Positions 9,285 to 17,651 of a stretch of DNA of 64,000 nucleotides are shown here, piece after piece. How positions within the stretch are numbered: the first letter of the stretch is position 1; each line of letters opens with the position of its first letter. The notes under the pieces were generated by a model, which was not told the origin of the DNA, searched no databases, and was given only the letters and a program-made list of their open reading frames with translations. The position numbers and the translations under genes are program-made. The stretch is from Acidobacteriaceae bacterium (GTDB lineage: Bacteria; Acidobacteriota; Terriglobia; Terriglobales; Acidobacteriaceae). The stretch is from the NCBI GenBank assembly GCA_903642265.1, contig CAHJWN010000001.1, positions 62,001 through 126,000 on the forward strand. The letters are read 5' to 3'.

Positions 9285-10553
9285 CTATGTCTGCAATGGC
9301 CTTGAGCTCGGCACTTGGGCCAAGTCGGAAGAGTGCGCTTTAACGGAGCCTACGTTAGCGGCCGCGTTGTTTCGAGCCGTCAGTGAGGTGACCAGGACGA
9401 TAGCCCATAAAGGAAATAGAAGATCAAAGGGTTCGGCCTCTGCCAGGCCGCGAACGATTACAAAGAGGAGCAATCCGGTAAATATCAATTTATGAGAGTG
9501 TTCAGAGAGCTTACGAAGTTTCCTGTACAAGCTGCCATAGAGGCCGCACACCAACACCAGGCCTACCGCTCCATAACAGTAGAACTGCTCCAGGATTTCG
9601 TTCTCCGCATGCCTCGCCTCGAAGGTCCCGAAGACAGGCACGACCTTCCACATCGAGTCGAAGCCATGCCCGATCCACAGCCCGGAGGACGCGGCATCGA
9701 TGACATAGGCCCAGATTGCTGTGCGCCCGGTCAGAGTCTCCGATTGATTGCCGTAGGTCGTATAGAGGTCGTAGTAGGCCTCGAACAGACCCCAAAACGC
9801 GAGAACAACCAAAGCCGCCGCGACCATCAGATACAGCCTGGTTCGACGACTCATGACCCGGTCCTGGATGAGGCAATAACTTTCGCTGATCAGGAACGCC
9901 ACAATCGCAGTCTTGCTGAGACTGCGCACGAGCGTCACCGCTAGAAAGAAGATTGCGAGACCCCATCGGCCCTTCCTGGTACGCATCAGGTATTGAGCGA
10001 AGAAGGCGCCAAAGGCACAGAGGTTTCCAATCGTGTTCGCGTTGAAGTAGTCCTCGTCTCCAAGACGCATATCGTATTGCGAGGGCATGACCCACGAGAT
10101 GGCAGCAACAAAACAGGTCCCCCATACAAAGCCTCCCATGAGGGACTCTGCCGTTATCGTCGCAGGATGGCTGCGGAGCAGGAGAACCACAATCGCGACA
10201 TCGGATGCGGTGCCAGACCAATACGCAGCCGCAACGGGATGCGATATGGTCTCGCTCCATAGCAGGCTGCACCCTGAAAATCCCAGGAAAAGAAAGACCC
10301 ATCGAAGATCCGCAAGATCGAAGGTGAGGTTTGTTCGGCCGCGACCCAACACCGACAGGCTGACGAAGCCGAGCAAGAGGAAAGTCGAAGCCAATGCTGC
10401 TGCGGCACCCGTTTGCGGCTCTGCTCCAAGCATGCGGACCAAGAACACTGTTGTAAGAACGCGGGCGGCAAAATAGAAGCCAACACAGAATGCGAGGGAC
10501 GTCCCCTTTGACCTGTGTTGTGGAACAGCCATCGTGTCTTGATTGTTCGTCAT
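9285..10553 (-). CDS. O-antigen ligase/polymerase-like membrane protein (Wzy type)
   Basis: A 422-residue polytopic inner-membrane protein with about ten or more hydrophobic segments and a large periplasmic loop near residues 255-320 (WAYVIDAASSGLWIGHGFDSMW). This contains the G-x-G-x-D/S pattern typical of the Wzy_C/O-antigen ligase family. It would polymerise repeat units at the periplasmic face, which fits the neighbouring Wzx flippase, Wzz chain-length regulator and SLBB export channel. The ATG at 10553 has no strong Shine-Dalgarno sequence; an in-frame ATG 21 bp further in is also possible. It lies downstream of the CuA protein and may be read from that promoter. Confidence 0.8.
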   Translation of the reverse strand: MTNNQDTMAVPQHRSKGTSLAFCVGFYFAARVLTTVFLVRMLGAEPQTGAAAALASTFLLLGFVSLSVLGRGRTNLTFDLADLRWVFLFLGFSGCSLLWSETISHPVAAAYWSGTASDVAIVVLLLRSHPATITAESLMGGFVWGTCFVAAISWVMPSQYDMRLGDEDYFNANTIGNLCAFGAFFAQYLMRTRKGRWGLAIFFLAVTLVRSLSKTAIVAFLISESYCLIQDRVMSRRTRLYLMVAAALVVLAFWGLFEAYYDLYTTYGNQSETLTGRTAIWAYVIDAASSGLWIGHGFDSMWKVVPVFGTFEARHAENEILEQFYCYGAVGLVLVCGLYGSLYRKLRKLSEHSHKLIFTGLLLFVIVRGLAEAEPFDLLFPLWAIVLVTSLTARNNAAANVGSVKAHSSDLAQVPSSRPLQT

Positions 10554-10726
10554 TGTTCGTTCAGTCGCTGCAGAGACTCAATGGATTTGCCTCTCCGGGT
10601 TAGCCTGGCCTGCCGCCGGCAGCAGATGACCGGAAGGCGAGATGCCACCGTCCAGGATCTCTTTATGTTGGCAGGCTGTATGACTCTGCACCTCTTCTGA
10701 AGCCGATGCGGCAGATGGACGCATGC

Positions 10727-11092
10727 TTACTCGACCACATGGAGCGTCAGGGTCATCTCACCATGGCCGGAGCCGCAAAATACTGAGCAGTGGCCCACGA
10801 AGTCACCTGCCTTGTCGGGCGTGAAGCTCAGCTTTGTGGTGCCACCTTTATCGATCCTTGCGTCCAGATTCAGCTCGCGAAAGCGAAGGCCATGGGCAAC
10901 GTCAGCGCTCTTGATTAGCAGCACGACAGGCTCCCCCTTCTTAAGGATGATCTCACCAGGAGCATAGGCGAAACGCCTGGCAGTCACTTCGATCTGGCGC
11001 GGGCCGGCCTGCGCATGAACCGCACGGTCGGTAAAACCGTTTGTTATTGAAGAAACCAACAACATAGAACTCAGCATGAACTTGTTCTTCAT
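10727..11092 (-). CDS. Small exported cupredoxin with a complete CuA motif
   Basis: A 121-residue protein with a signal peptide (about residues 1-28, ending VHAQA) and one cupredoxin domain. The ligands of a binuclear CuA centre are all visible: His67, then Cys102, Cys106, His110 and Met113 in HCSVFCGSGHGEM (C-x3-C-x3-H-x2-M). CuA centres are normally found in cytochrome c oxidase subunit II and nitrous oxide reductase. Here the domain stands alone without transmembrane helices, inside a polysaccharide locus and with no oxidase genes nearby. A clear Shine-Dalgarno sequence (AAGGGAG) precedes the ATG. It is preceded by the phased TGACA promoter at 11203-11255, located in the 3' end of the upstream gene. 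Confidence 0.85.
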   Translation of the reverse strand: MKNKFMLSSMLLVSSITNGFTDRAVHAQAGPRQIEVTARRFAYAPGEIILKKGEPVVLLIKSADVAHGLRFRELNLDARIDKGGTTKLSFTPDKAGDFVGHCSVFCGSGHGEMTLTLHVVE

Positions 11093-11202
11093 AAAGTCTC
11101 CCTTGTTTGCGCGAATTGCGTTGTGATTACAGACGTTTGGTAATCAAGTCCTGGTCTATCTGGAGCTCATTCGATATGGCAATGCCGACACGAGTGATAT
11201 CT

Positions 11203-11255
11203 ACACTAGCGGTGGCGCGCGCCCAAGTTGTCATGGCCTGGTTCGTCAAATGTCA
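11203..11255 (-). promoter_or_regulatory. Phased-repeat promoter for the CuA cupredoxin
   Basis: Read on the minus strand, TGACAT (11250-11255), a degenerate copy (11239-11244) and TGACAA (11228-11233) keep an 11-bp period. The last copy is followed by CT and, after 19 bp in total, by TAGTGT (11203-11208) as -10. The element lies in the last codons of the WecG-family gene, and the -10 overlaps its stop codon. A leader of about 100 nt would result. Confidence 0.55.
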
Positions 11256-12105
11256 TGATGTTGTTGCGCAGTGGATGCATCAGCGTAAACTGGACCGGAA
11301 GCGGCGTCTCGGCTGCTCTCGCTTCCCAACTCGAGACGCTCTTGCGTTCGCGCATGATCTGTTTCGTGATGTGCCATATGAAGGCGGGGTTATTGCGCAG
11401 GTAGCGCCTCCAAAGACGTTTTGGGTCTTGCAATAACCTATGCAGCCATTGCAGACCGGCTCGCTTGATCCAGTCGGCGCAATCGCGGATGTGCCCCGTG
11501 TGATAGTCGAATGCGGCACCTACGCCAAACATCAGCTTCGTATTCAACTGCGGCAGATGACGAGCCATGAAGACCTCCTGCCGAGGACAGCTGATGCCGA
11601 TCCATATGATGTCTGGCTGCAGTACGGCTATGGTCGCGGCGAACTCCGCTGTCTCGGTGTCAGAGAGTTCACGGAACGGAGGGGTATAGGTGCCAACGAT
11701 CCTGGTCCAAGGAAAACGCGCCCTCATCCTCACGCGCAACTCGTCTGCGATGCCTTCACGCCCGCCATAGAAGAAGTGAGTCACATGCGCGAACTGCTTG
11801 CGCCGAAAGATCTCCAGCATCAGATCAGGTCCGGTCACGCGCTCCATGTTGGGGTGACCCTGCATGTGGCCGACCCAGGTCAGCGGCATGCCATCCGGAA
11901 TTGTCATCTCTGAAGCGGCATAAGCGTCGCGGAGCGTCGAGCTTCGCTGGGCCTCCATCACGCCATGAACTCCGGCGACACACACGTAACCTTTACAAGA
12001 GCTTCTAAGTATGCCGTCCACCCGTTTGAGTGCTCCTGCCATGTCGATTGCGTCGACACTTACGCCGAGCACATGGGCCGCGGGCCTGCCTTTTCCTGAC
12101 TTCAT
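11206..12105 (-). CDS. WecG/TagA/CpsF-family glycosyltransferase (GT26)
   Basis: A 299-residue cytoplasmic or membrane-associated enzyme. Family signatures are visible: VLGVSVDAID near the start, CVAGVHGVMEAQR, PDGMPLTWVGHMQG, ERVTGPDLM, FFYGG and IWIGISCPRQEVFM. Members transfer a UDP-ManNAc-type sugar to a lipid-linked acceptor. It probably adds one sugar to the repeat unit made by this locus. Its ATG overlaps the stop codon of the GT4 gene by 4 bp (ATGA), so it is the last gene of the wza-wzi-wzz-wzx-GT4 operon. The 3' end contains the phased repeats serving the next gene. Confidence 0.9.
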   Translation of the reverse strand: MKSGKGRPAAHVLGVSVDAIDMAGALKRVDGILRSSCKGYVCVAGVHGVMEAQRSSTLRDAYAASEMTIPDGMPLTWVGHMQGHPNMERVTGPDLMLEIFRRKQFAHVTHFFYGGREGIADELRVRMRARFPWTRIVGTYTPPFRELSDTETAEFAATIAVLQPDIIWIGISCPRQEVFMARHLPQLNTKLMFGVGAAFDYHTGHIRDCADWIKRAGLQWLHRLLQDPKRLWRRYLRNNPAFIWHITKQIMRERKSVSSWEARAAETPLPVQFTLMHPLRNNIMTFDEPGHDNLGARHR

Positions 12106-13289
12106 AGGGACTGCCTTTCTGTGGTTGCCAAGCGGATCGAAGTCGCAGCCGCGGTGCTGTGTGCATGGCCGGCGGTTGTCAGCAAACCGCGGTACAGCCG
12201 CGCGTATTCTTTCGCAAGAACTTCTGCGGAGAGGTGTGCAAACAACACCGGCTCCTTGGCTGGATGGTCCAGTGCGGCTCGAATTGCGGCAGCAAGAGCT
12301 ATCTCTGCGTCAGTTCCCAAAGCAAAGTATCCGCAGTGCGTCCCGCCTATCTCGCGGAACGCAGGAATGTCCGAGCAGACGACGCGGCAGCCTACCAGGA
12401 GGGCCTCTGCCACAGGGAGGCCGAAACCTTCAGTCCTGGAGGGGAGCACAACCGCCCTGCAATGCGAGTAACACCACTGCAGCTCTGGCTGCGACAGACC
12501 TTCGAGAAAGAGCACACGGTCTCGCAGGTGCAATCGAGACACCAGCGCCTGGATAGTTCTAGTCTCTGGACCTTCAATACCGAGCACCAGGAGCCTTGTC
12601 GAGGCGTCGATCTGGCCTTTACGCAGCAGGCGGTGAAGTGAGCGGATGAGCAGCGGGATGTTCTTATTGCGACGATGTTGCGCGACGGTCAACAGGAACG
12701 GCTCGCCCTGTAATCCCGGAGGAGGCGATTGCGTGACGCATGGCTCCGGCTCGACGCAGTTGTAGATGCGCGTCGCTTTGCCGTACGCCTTCACTGAGGC
12801 ATAGTGCTTCAACCTGGCTGTCGTCGTATCCGACACACAGGCGATTGCATCGACGCTCTGAAGACAGTGCCGCAGAACCAGGCGATTGAAGAGGAATTGA
12901 TTGAGTCCGAAGTTCCTTGGGATCTCATACGGATAGAGATCGTGCAACGTTAGAACAGTCGGACACGCAAGAGCCTTTGCGTTGATCGGCATTGGGTACG
13001 AGAGATGAACCACGTCGGGACACAGGCAGGAGGCCAGCTTCGGAAGCTCCATGTAGTACCAAAGGTTTCTTGCGATAGACCCACGTCCCATCACCGGATA
13101 GTGGATCGCAAGCCGGCTGTCGGGACCGAGGCCTGATGCCTCGCTGATCGCACGCTGCCAGGGAGCGAGAACCAAGTCCACCCTTGAGATCTCCGGGTTC
13201 AGCAACAGGCAGCGCACCAGATTGAAGGCGTGACGTTGAACTCCGGAGATGTGTGGGGAGGACGAAGCGGCTGTCACGAGAATTTTCAT
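12102..13289 (-). CDS. Glycosyltransferase family 4
   Basis: A 395-residue GT-B enzyme. The N-terminal Rossmann half (residues 1-180) begins MKILVTAAS with SPHISGVQRHAFNL. The C-terminal GT1-type nucleotide-sugar half contains FLLTVAQHRRNKNIPLLI, the loop LSQPELQWCYSHC, and the EX7E-type motif SRTEGFGLPVAEALLVG. The donor and acceptor cannot be told from sequence. It is coupled to its neighbours by ATGA overlaps at both ends and belongs to the export/assembly operon. Confidence 0.88.
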   Translation of the reverse strand: MKILVTAASSSPHISGVQRHAFNLVRCLLLNPEISRVDLVLAPWQRAISEASGLGPDSRLAIHYPVMGRGSIARNLWYYMELPKLASCLCPDVVHLSYPMPINAKALACPTVLTLHDLYPYEIPRNFGLNQFLFNRLVLRHCLQSVDAIACVSDTTTARLKHYASVKAYGKATRIYNCVEPEPCVTQSPPPGLQGEPFLLTVAQHRRNKNIPLLIRSLHRLLRKGQIDASTRLLVLGIEGPETRTIQALVSRLHLRDRVLFLEGLSQPELQWCYSHCRAVVLPSRTEGFGLPVAEALLVGCRVVCSDIPAFREIGGTHCGYFALGTDAEIALAAAIRAALDHPAKEPVLFAHLSAEVLAKEYARLYRGLLTTAGHAHSTAAATSIRLATTERQSL

Positions 13290-14632
13290 GATGTTGCGCC
13301 CTGGTCCGCCTCGCGACCGACCATAAGAGGTGGCACGCTGACTGCCTTCCTGCGGCCCACCCCCAGTTCATAGGCGAGAGGAAGGTACACGATCAGAGCG
13401 ATCGAGCCATACCAGACACGCGCAGTTGCCAGGCCTTGAATTCCGGCGTGGCGCAGAAGATAGATCATCAGGAAGAGCACGGCGGCTCTTCCGCTCAGAC
13501 TTATGGAGGCCATCGTTCGGAACCGTCCCAAGGCCTGCATGGCGTAAGTACCTGTCACTCCGAGACCCATCAGCGCAGACCCGATCACGATGGGCGGAAG
13601 AAGCGCAGCAGCGCTGTGCGCTACACCTTCCCCGACCCAGATACGGATCAGCTTCGGTCCAAATGCAAGCAGCGCAGCTGCACCGGCAGAAACCAGCAGC
13701 AGATTGCAGGCGAACGACTTCAGCACCATGCGCTTCAGCTCTTGCTGCGAAGCAGTAACGGCGCAACCGGAGATATAGGGAAAGAGAAAATTTAGGCCGG
13801 ATGCAGTGAGCCCGAAGATGGGCTGCGCAAGCTGTATGCACAACGCATACGGAGCGAGGGCGACTGCGCCGAGATAGATCCCCAGCATGACTCGGTCGAG
13901 CTGTCCGAAGACAATGCCCCCGAGAGCTTGTGCCCAGGCAAAGACCCCGAAGCCAAGCAATGCGCGTGTCTCGTCCGGATGGAAGGCCGGCCACAACGAG
14001 CGCATGCCCAGAAGCCTCCAAAGCTGACGAAACTGCAGATATGTTCCGCCGATGAGAAAGAAAGCCGTGGCAGCCAGGATCGAGACGATGCCGCGATGAG
14101 ACAGAACAAGCAGCGCGGCGGAAGCAAGCGTGAGAAGGCGGACGGCGACGCTGACCTGCACTGCTTCGCGATACAGCTCGAACGCCCGCTGCGTGCTTAC
14201 GCTAACACTTTCGATGGCGCGAACCAGGATCAATACGCTCGCGATACGGAGACAAAGGAGGCACTCTCGGGCCGGCGTAAAAGACGCGACCGTAATGCGG
14301 GCTGCAGCATAAGGCGCGGCGATCCACGCTACGATTGCAAGCCCTATGCCGAGCACCAGATTGATTCCCATCATGCTGCGCGCGGCGTTCACCATGGAAT
14401 CGGCTGCCGCTGGTCCGATGGTGCGAAGCCTGGCAACTCGCTGGATGTTCGCGTCGCAGAAACCCGAGGCAATGATTCCGCCGGCACTGATCACCGCCGT
14501 TGAGATCATCCAGACGCCGTACTCCGCCGCGCCGAGTTTGTGCAGCACGATAGGCGCTACCAGCAGCATTCCGAAAGGGTAGGAACCGTAGTCGAGGACA
14601 CCGTAGAAACCATTCACCAGGTGTCGCTTCAT
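13286..14632 (-). CDS. Polysaccharide flippase, Wzx/MATE-like
   Basis: A 448-residue inner-membrane protein with about 12-14 predicted transmembrane helices and the general layout of Wzx/RfbX polysaccharide flippases (MVNAARSMMGINLVLG, GFGVFAWAQALGGIVFGQLDRVMLG). It would translocate undecaprenyl-linked repeat units across the inner membrane. Its ATG overlaps the wzz-like gene by 4 bp. Together with the Wzz- and Wzy-like proteins it points to the Wzx/Wzy-dependent pathway. Confidence 0.85.
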   Translation of the reverse strand: MKRHLVNGFYGVLDYGSYPFGMLLVAPIVLHKLGAAEYGVWMISTAVISAGGIIASGFCDANIQRVARLRTIGPAAADSMVNAARSMMGINLVLGIGLAIVAWIAAPYAAARITVASFTPARECLLCLRIASVLILVRAIESVSVSTQRAFELYREAVQVSVAVRLLTLASAALLVLSHRGIVSILAATAFFLIGGTYLQFRQLWRLLGMRSLWPAFHPDETRALLGFGVFAWAQALGGIVFGQLDRVMLGIYLGAVALAPYALCIQLAQPIFGLTASGLNFLFPYISGCAVTASQQELKRMVLKSFACNLLLVSAGAAALLAFGPKLIRIWVGEGVAHSAAALLPPIVIGSALMGLGVTGTYAMQALGRFRTMASISLSGRAAVLFLMIYLLRHAGIQGLATARVWYGSIALIVYLPLAYELGVGRRKAVSVPPLMVGREADQGATS

Positions 14633-15951
14633 GCGGCACCCTGGCGCGTTCTCACAATCCGGCCGAGCCGGTTGCGTGCAGTAGAAAAGACCTCAATTGC
14701 GAATGCCTTCCGCGGATCGCATTGGTCAATGGCACGCCAGTGCTGACGGACCAGGATCAACGCCGCTGTCGCCGCGAACGCAAGGAAGGTAAGCAACAGC
14801 GTCAGCAGCAGGCGCGGCGGAAAGAACTTTCTCTCCGGTATGCCAGGCGGGTCAATGACCGAGACGACGGGGATGTCCTTGGCCTCTTCAATGCGCGCCA
14901 TCTCGAACTGCTGCGTCAGCAGTTCGAAGACGGTCTCCTGGACACGTACGCGGCGATACAGGTCGGCATAGGGAACGGCGAGGCGGGGAAGCTGGCGCAG
15001 CGGCGGATAGAGAGCTCCCTTGTCCTCAGCACCGGCCGCAGAGTAATTGGCGGTCTGATCCGTCGCAGCCAGCGGCGCCGAGGTGCCTGCCATCTTTTGC
15101 AGATCCTGCCGCAGCGATGCAATGCGGGCCTCGGTCTCGCGAACGCGTATGTTGCCATCGCCATAGATCTGGCGCAGCGATTGCAGGCCGGACTGCTCTA
15201 CCATGAGCTCGCCTTGCACTCGCGCACCCGCATCAACCAGGCCGCGGGTCTGTTCTTTAAGGTCGATCGTGCTGTTCCTGCTGGAGAACTCGCTTAACGC
15301 AAGTTGCGCCTGTTCAAGGTCCACGCCGACCGAGCGCAGCCGGCTCTCGATGAAGATGCGCTCCTGTCGCGCGGACGATGCGCTTGTTCGCGTAAGCAGG
15401 CTGTTTAACTCATCCAGGTAGGCCTGGGTCAGATCGCGGGCCCGCACCGGATCGGTGTCGTCGACCGCGATGGTGATCACACCGCTCTTCTTATCGTCCG
15501 CAATCCTGGTCATCCTGGCCAGACGCCTGGCCGTCGTGAAACGGTAGCGGGAGTGATAGACCTTCTGCAGGTCGAACCGGTCAATGAGATGGTTGGCGAT
15601 GGTGCCGCTCTCAAGCAGGCTCTCGTAGAGCGCCGTATTGGTATGTGCGCCGAGTAAACCGCCGGCAAGACTGCCCAGGCCGCCGAGACCACCAGAATGT
15701 CCTGCCAGGGCGGCCAGCAGCATCGCGCCTGAGCCCTGCTGGTCCGGTGGCATGATGCTCGCCGTGGATTTGTATTGCCTGGGTATGACGAAGGCGATAC
15801 CGAGGCTTACCGCCAGCGCAATGGCTGTGACGCGCGTCAGCATACGGCGATGAAGCCAGAGCAGCTTTCCGCGATTAAGCCAATCCGCAGGAGCAGAAAC
15901 GACCACCGGTGCGATGTCCTTGAGAGACGATGTCATGAAGCTTTCCTTCAC
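14629..15951 (-). CDS. Wzz/GumC-type chain-length determinant without kinase domain
   Basis: A 440-residue protein with two transmembrane helices (residues about 40-60 and 390-410) flanking a long periplasmic coiled-coil region, as in polysaccharide co-polymerases. The N-terminal Wzz domain contains YKSTASIMPPDQQG. The second helix is preceded by the proline-rich VSVIDPPGIPERKFFPPR. No BY-kinase domain follows, so phosphorylation control of the Wzc type is absent here. The GTG at 15951 overlaps the wzi stop codon (GTGA); an in-frame ATG 15 bp further in is the alternative. Confidence 0.88.
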   Translation of the reverse strand: MKESFMTSSLKDIAPVVVSAPADWLNRGKLLWLHRRMLTRVTAIALAVSLGIAFVIPRQYKSTASIMPPDQQGSGAMLLAALAGHSGGLGGLGSLAGGLLGAHTNTALYESLLESGTIANHLIDRFDLQKVYHSRYRFTTARRLARMTRIADDKKSGVITIAVDDTDPVRARDLTQAYLDELNSLLTRTSASSARQERIFIESRLRSVGVDLEQAQLALSEFSSRNSTIDLKEQTRGLVDAGARVQGELMVEQSGLQSLRQIYGDGNIRVRETEARIASLRQDLQKMAGTSAPLAATDQTANYSAAGAEDKGALYPPLRQLPRLAVPYADLYRRVRVQETVFELLTQQFEMARIEEAKDIPVVSVIDPPGIPERKFFPPRLLLTLLLTFLAFAATAALILVRQHWRAIDQCDPRKAFAIEVFSTARNRLGRIVRTRQGAA

Positions 15952-17645
15952 GGCTTTATCCTCGGTAACTGGTGATAGGAGAGCCCAACAGTGAATGCAT
16001 CGCTACGCTGGGCCGTGGCAGCAAGTGCCGGGAAGCGCCACCACTCTGCCTGGTTCTCAAGTCGAAGCTGCCACTCGGGCCGCAGTTGAAGATTGGCGGC
16101 CACACTGACGTCGTGCAGCGCTCCTCCCTGTAAGAACTCGCGGTTGGCAGTCATGCCACGAAAGCTGGCCTCGATGAACGAATGAGAGGAAAGGTTCCAG
16201 GTCGTCCACACCTGTTCGCCGTCTCCTTCGCGGCCAATCCAGCTTCCTATCAATTGGCGACTGGTGGTGTATCCGCCCAGGTAGTGAACGTTGAAGTAGA
16301 AGAACCCCGGAAACGCTAGGTCACGATGCGGGGACAAGAGGCCCTCGGCACGAACGGTCACGCGCGGCAGGCTCGGGACACAGCGCAGGTAGAATCCGGA
16401 GAGCCATACGCTCTCGGTCGGATACACAACCGGGAAGGGCTGGTCGTCCGAGAATCCATCGACGTATCCGGTCAGGCAGCTTCGTAGACCGGGTATTCGA
16501 TACTGCGCGTCTACGGCAATGCGCCGATCCCCGGGATCGCGTTGCTCATCACCTGTCGAGGCGGAAAACAGGCTGCGCACGAAGGTGCGCGTATTTACCG
16601 GAGCACCTGCGCCACCAAAGATGACTGAGCGCGAGATGCTGAACTCGAAGTTGTCCGTTGGCTTGAATGAAATCTTCTGCCCGTGAATGAACGGCTGGTC
16701 GTCCAGCGCAGCACCGGGCTGTCCAAGGATGCGGTGCTCAGCTTGTACAAACTGAGCACCGGAGAGCCGTCCAATGAATGCCTGGGCCCGCATCCTGCCC
16801 AGCATCGAGAAGAGACCCGGAAGGGCAAACGGCTCGACGCGGTCGTAACGCAGCATTGTCAGCGGCTCTGCGTTGTTGCTGAACAAAGTCGAGCCACTGC
16901 GAGCAGGCCCCCACCACAGGCTTTGCTTCCCGAAGGTGAACTGATTGTCTGCCAAGATGTAGGAGACATTTGCATCGAGCAGTCGGCCACGCGTGAAGTC
17001 CGATGGCGGGCCAAACGCAGCGGACGAAGTGAAATCGGCCGCCGCGATCGCCGCCTGGGTCGCCGTGCCCGGGCTCGGTGCCGACGCAACTTTCTGCACC
17101 TCTGCGCGCACGTAAGCGGCGAAGGGGCCAGCGGTCGCGCGCAGGGACACGCCCGTGTAGCTGTTCTCACCGTGGCCAAGCGGTCTGCCGTAGTCGTTCA
17201 CAATGGTCTCGGCGAAGTGGTAGCCATCGGTCAAGGGCCTGCCGGCGATCGACGTGCTTCGTTGGTCCACTGACTCCAAACGGAATTCGGCAGCATGTGC
17301 TCCGTCCATGCGCTGTCGTTCCAGAAGGAATTCTTCTTCGAGACTGCGCATGAGTGATGCAGCGTCGCTCTGGGGATTAAGATCGATGTGCGGCTTCGCC
17401 TCGACCACAAGCCGTGCGCATGTCATACGGGTCCAAGGGCGCAGACTTACAAAAGCGCCTGGAAGATATCCTTCTGCTGCCAGCCGATCGAGGGCGGAGT
17501 AGATCCAGCTCTCGATCGGTACGTAGGTCGACGGCTGGTCTGATCTGGGGTGCGTCCCTGGACTGCTCGAATTGGAGATGGCTTGAGGCATCGCATTTGG
17601 CAACATCAGAGCAAAGACGAGTGCGGTGTTTAGAAACGGCGTCAT
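15948..17645 (-). CDS. Capsule assembly Wzi-family outer-membrane protein
   Basis: A 565-residue protein with a signal peptide, then a helical bundle-like segment (STYVPIESWIYSALDRLAAEGY and SLRPWTRMTCARL), followed from about residue 170 by many amphipathic strands of an outer-membrane barrel. This matches the Wzi/capsule assembly family, which anchors polysaccharide at the cell surface. A typical family stretch is LADNQFTFGKQSLWWGP. It begins 6 bp after the wza-like stop codon and is part of the same operon. Confidence 0.85.
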   Translation of the reverse strand: MTPFLNTALVFALMLPNAMPQAISNSSSPGTHPRSDQPSTYVPIESWIYSALDRLAAEGYLPGAFVSLRPWTRMTCARLVVEAKPHIDLNPQSDAASLMRSLEEEFLLERQRMDGAHAAEFRLESVDQRSTSIAGRPLTDGYHFAETIVNDYGRPLGHGENSYTGVSLRATAGPFAAYVRAEVQKVASAPSPGTATQAAIAAADFTSSAAFGPPSDFTRGRLLDANVSYILADNQFTFGKQSLWWGPARSGSTLFSNNAEPLTMLRYDRVEPFALPGLFSMLGRMRAQAFIGRLSGAQFVQAEHRILGQPGAALDDQPFIHGQKISFKPTDNFEFSISRSVIFGGAGAPVNTRTFVRSLFSASTGDEQRDPGDRRIAVDAQYRIPGLRSCLTGYVDGFSDDQPFPVVYPTESVWLSGFYLRCVPSLPRVTVRAEGLLSPHRDLAFPGFFYFNVHYLGGYTTSRQLIGSWIGREGDGEQVWTTWNLSSHSFIEASFRGMTANREFLQGGALHDVSVAANLQLRPEWQLRLENQAEWWRFPALAATAQRSDAFTVGLSYHQLPRIKP

Positions 17646-17651
17646 GGTGAC

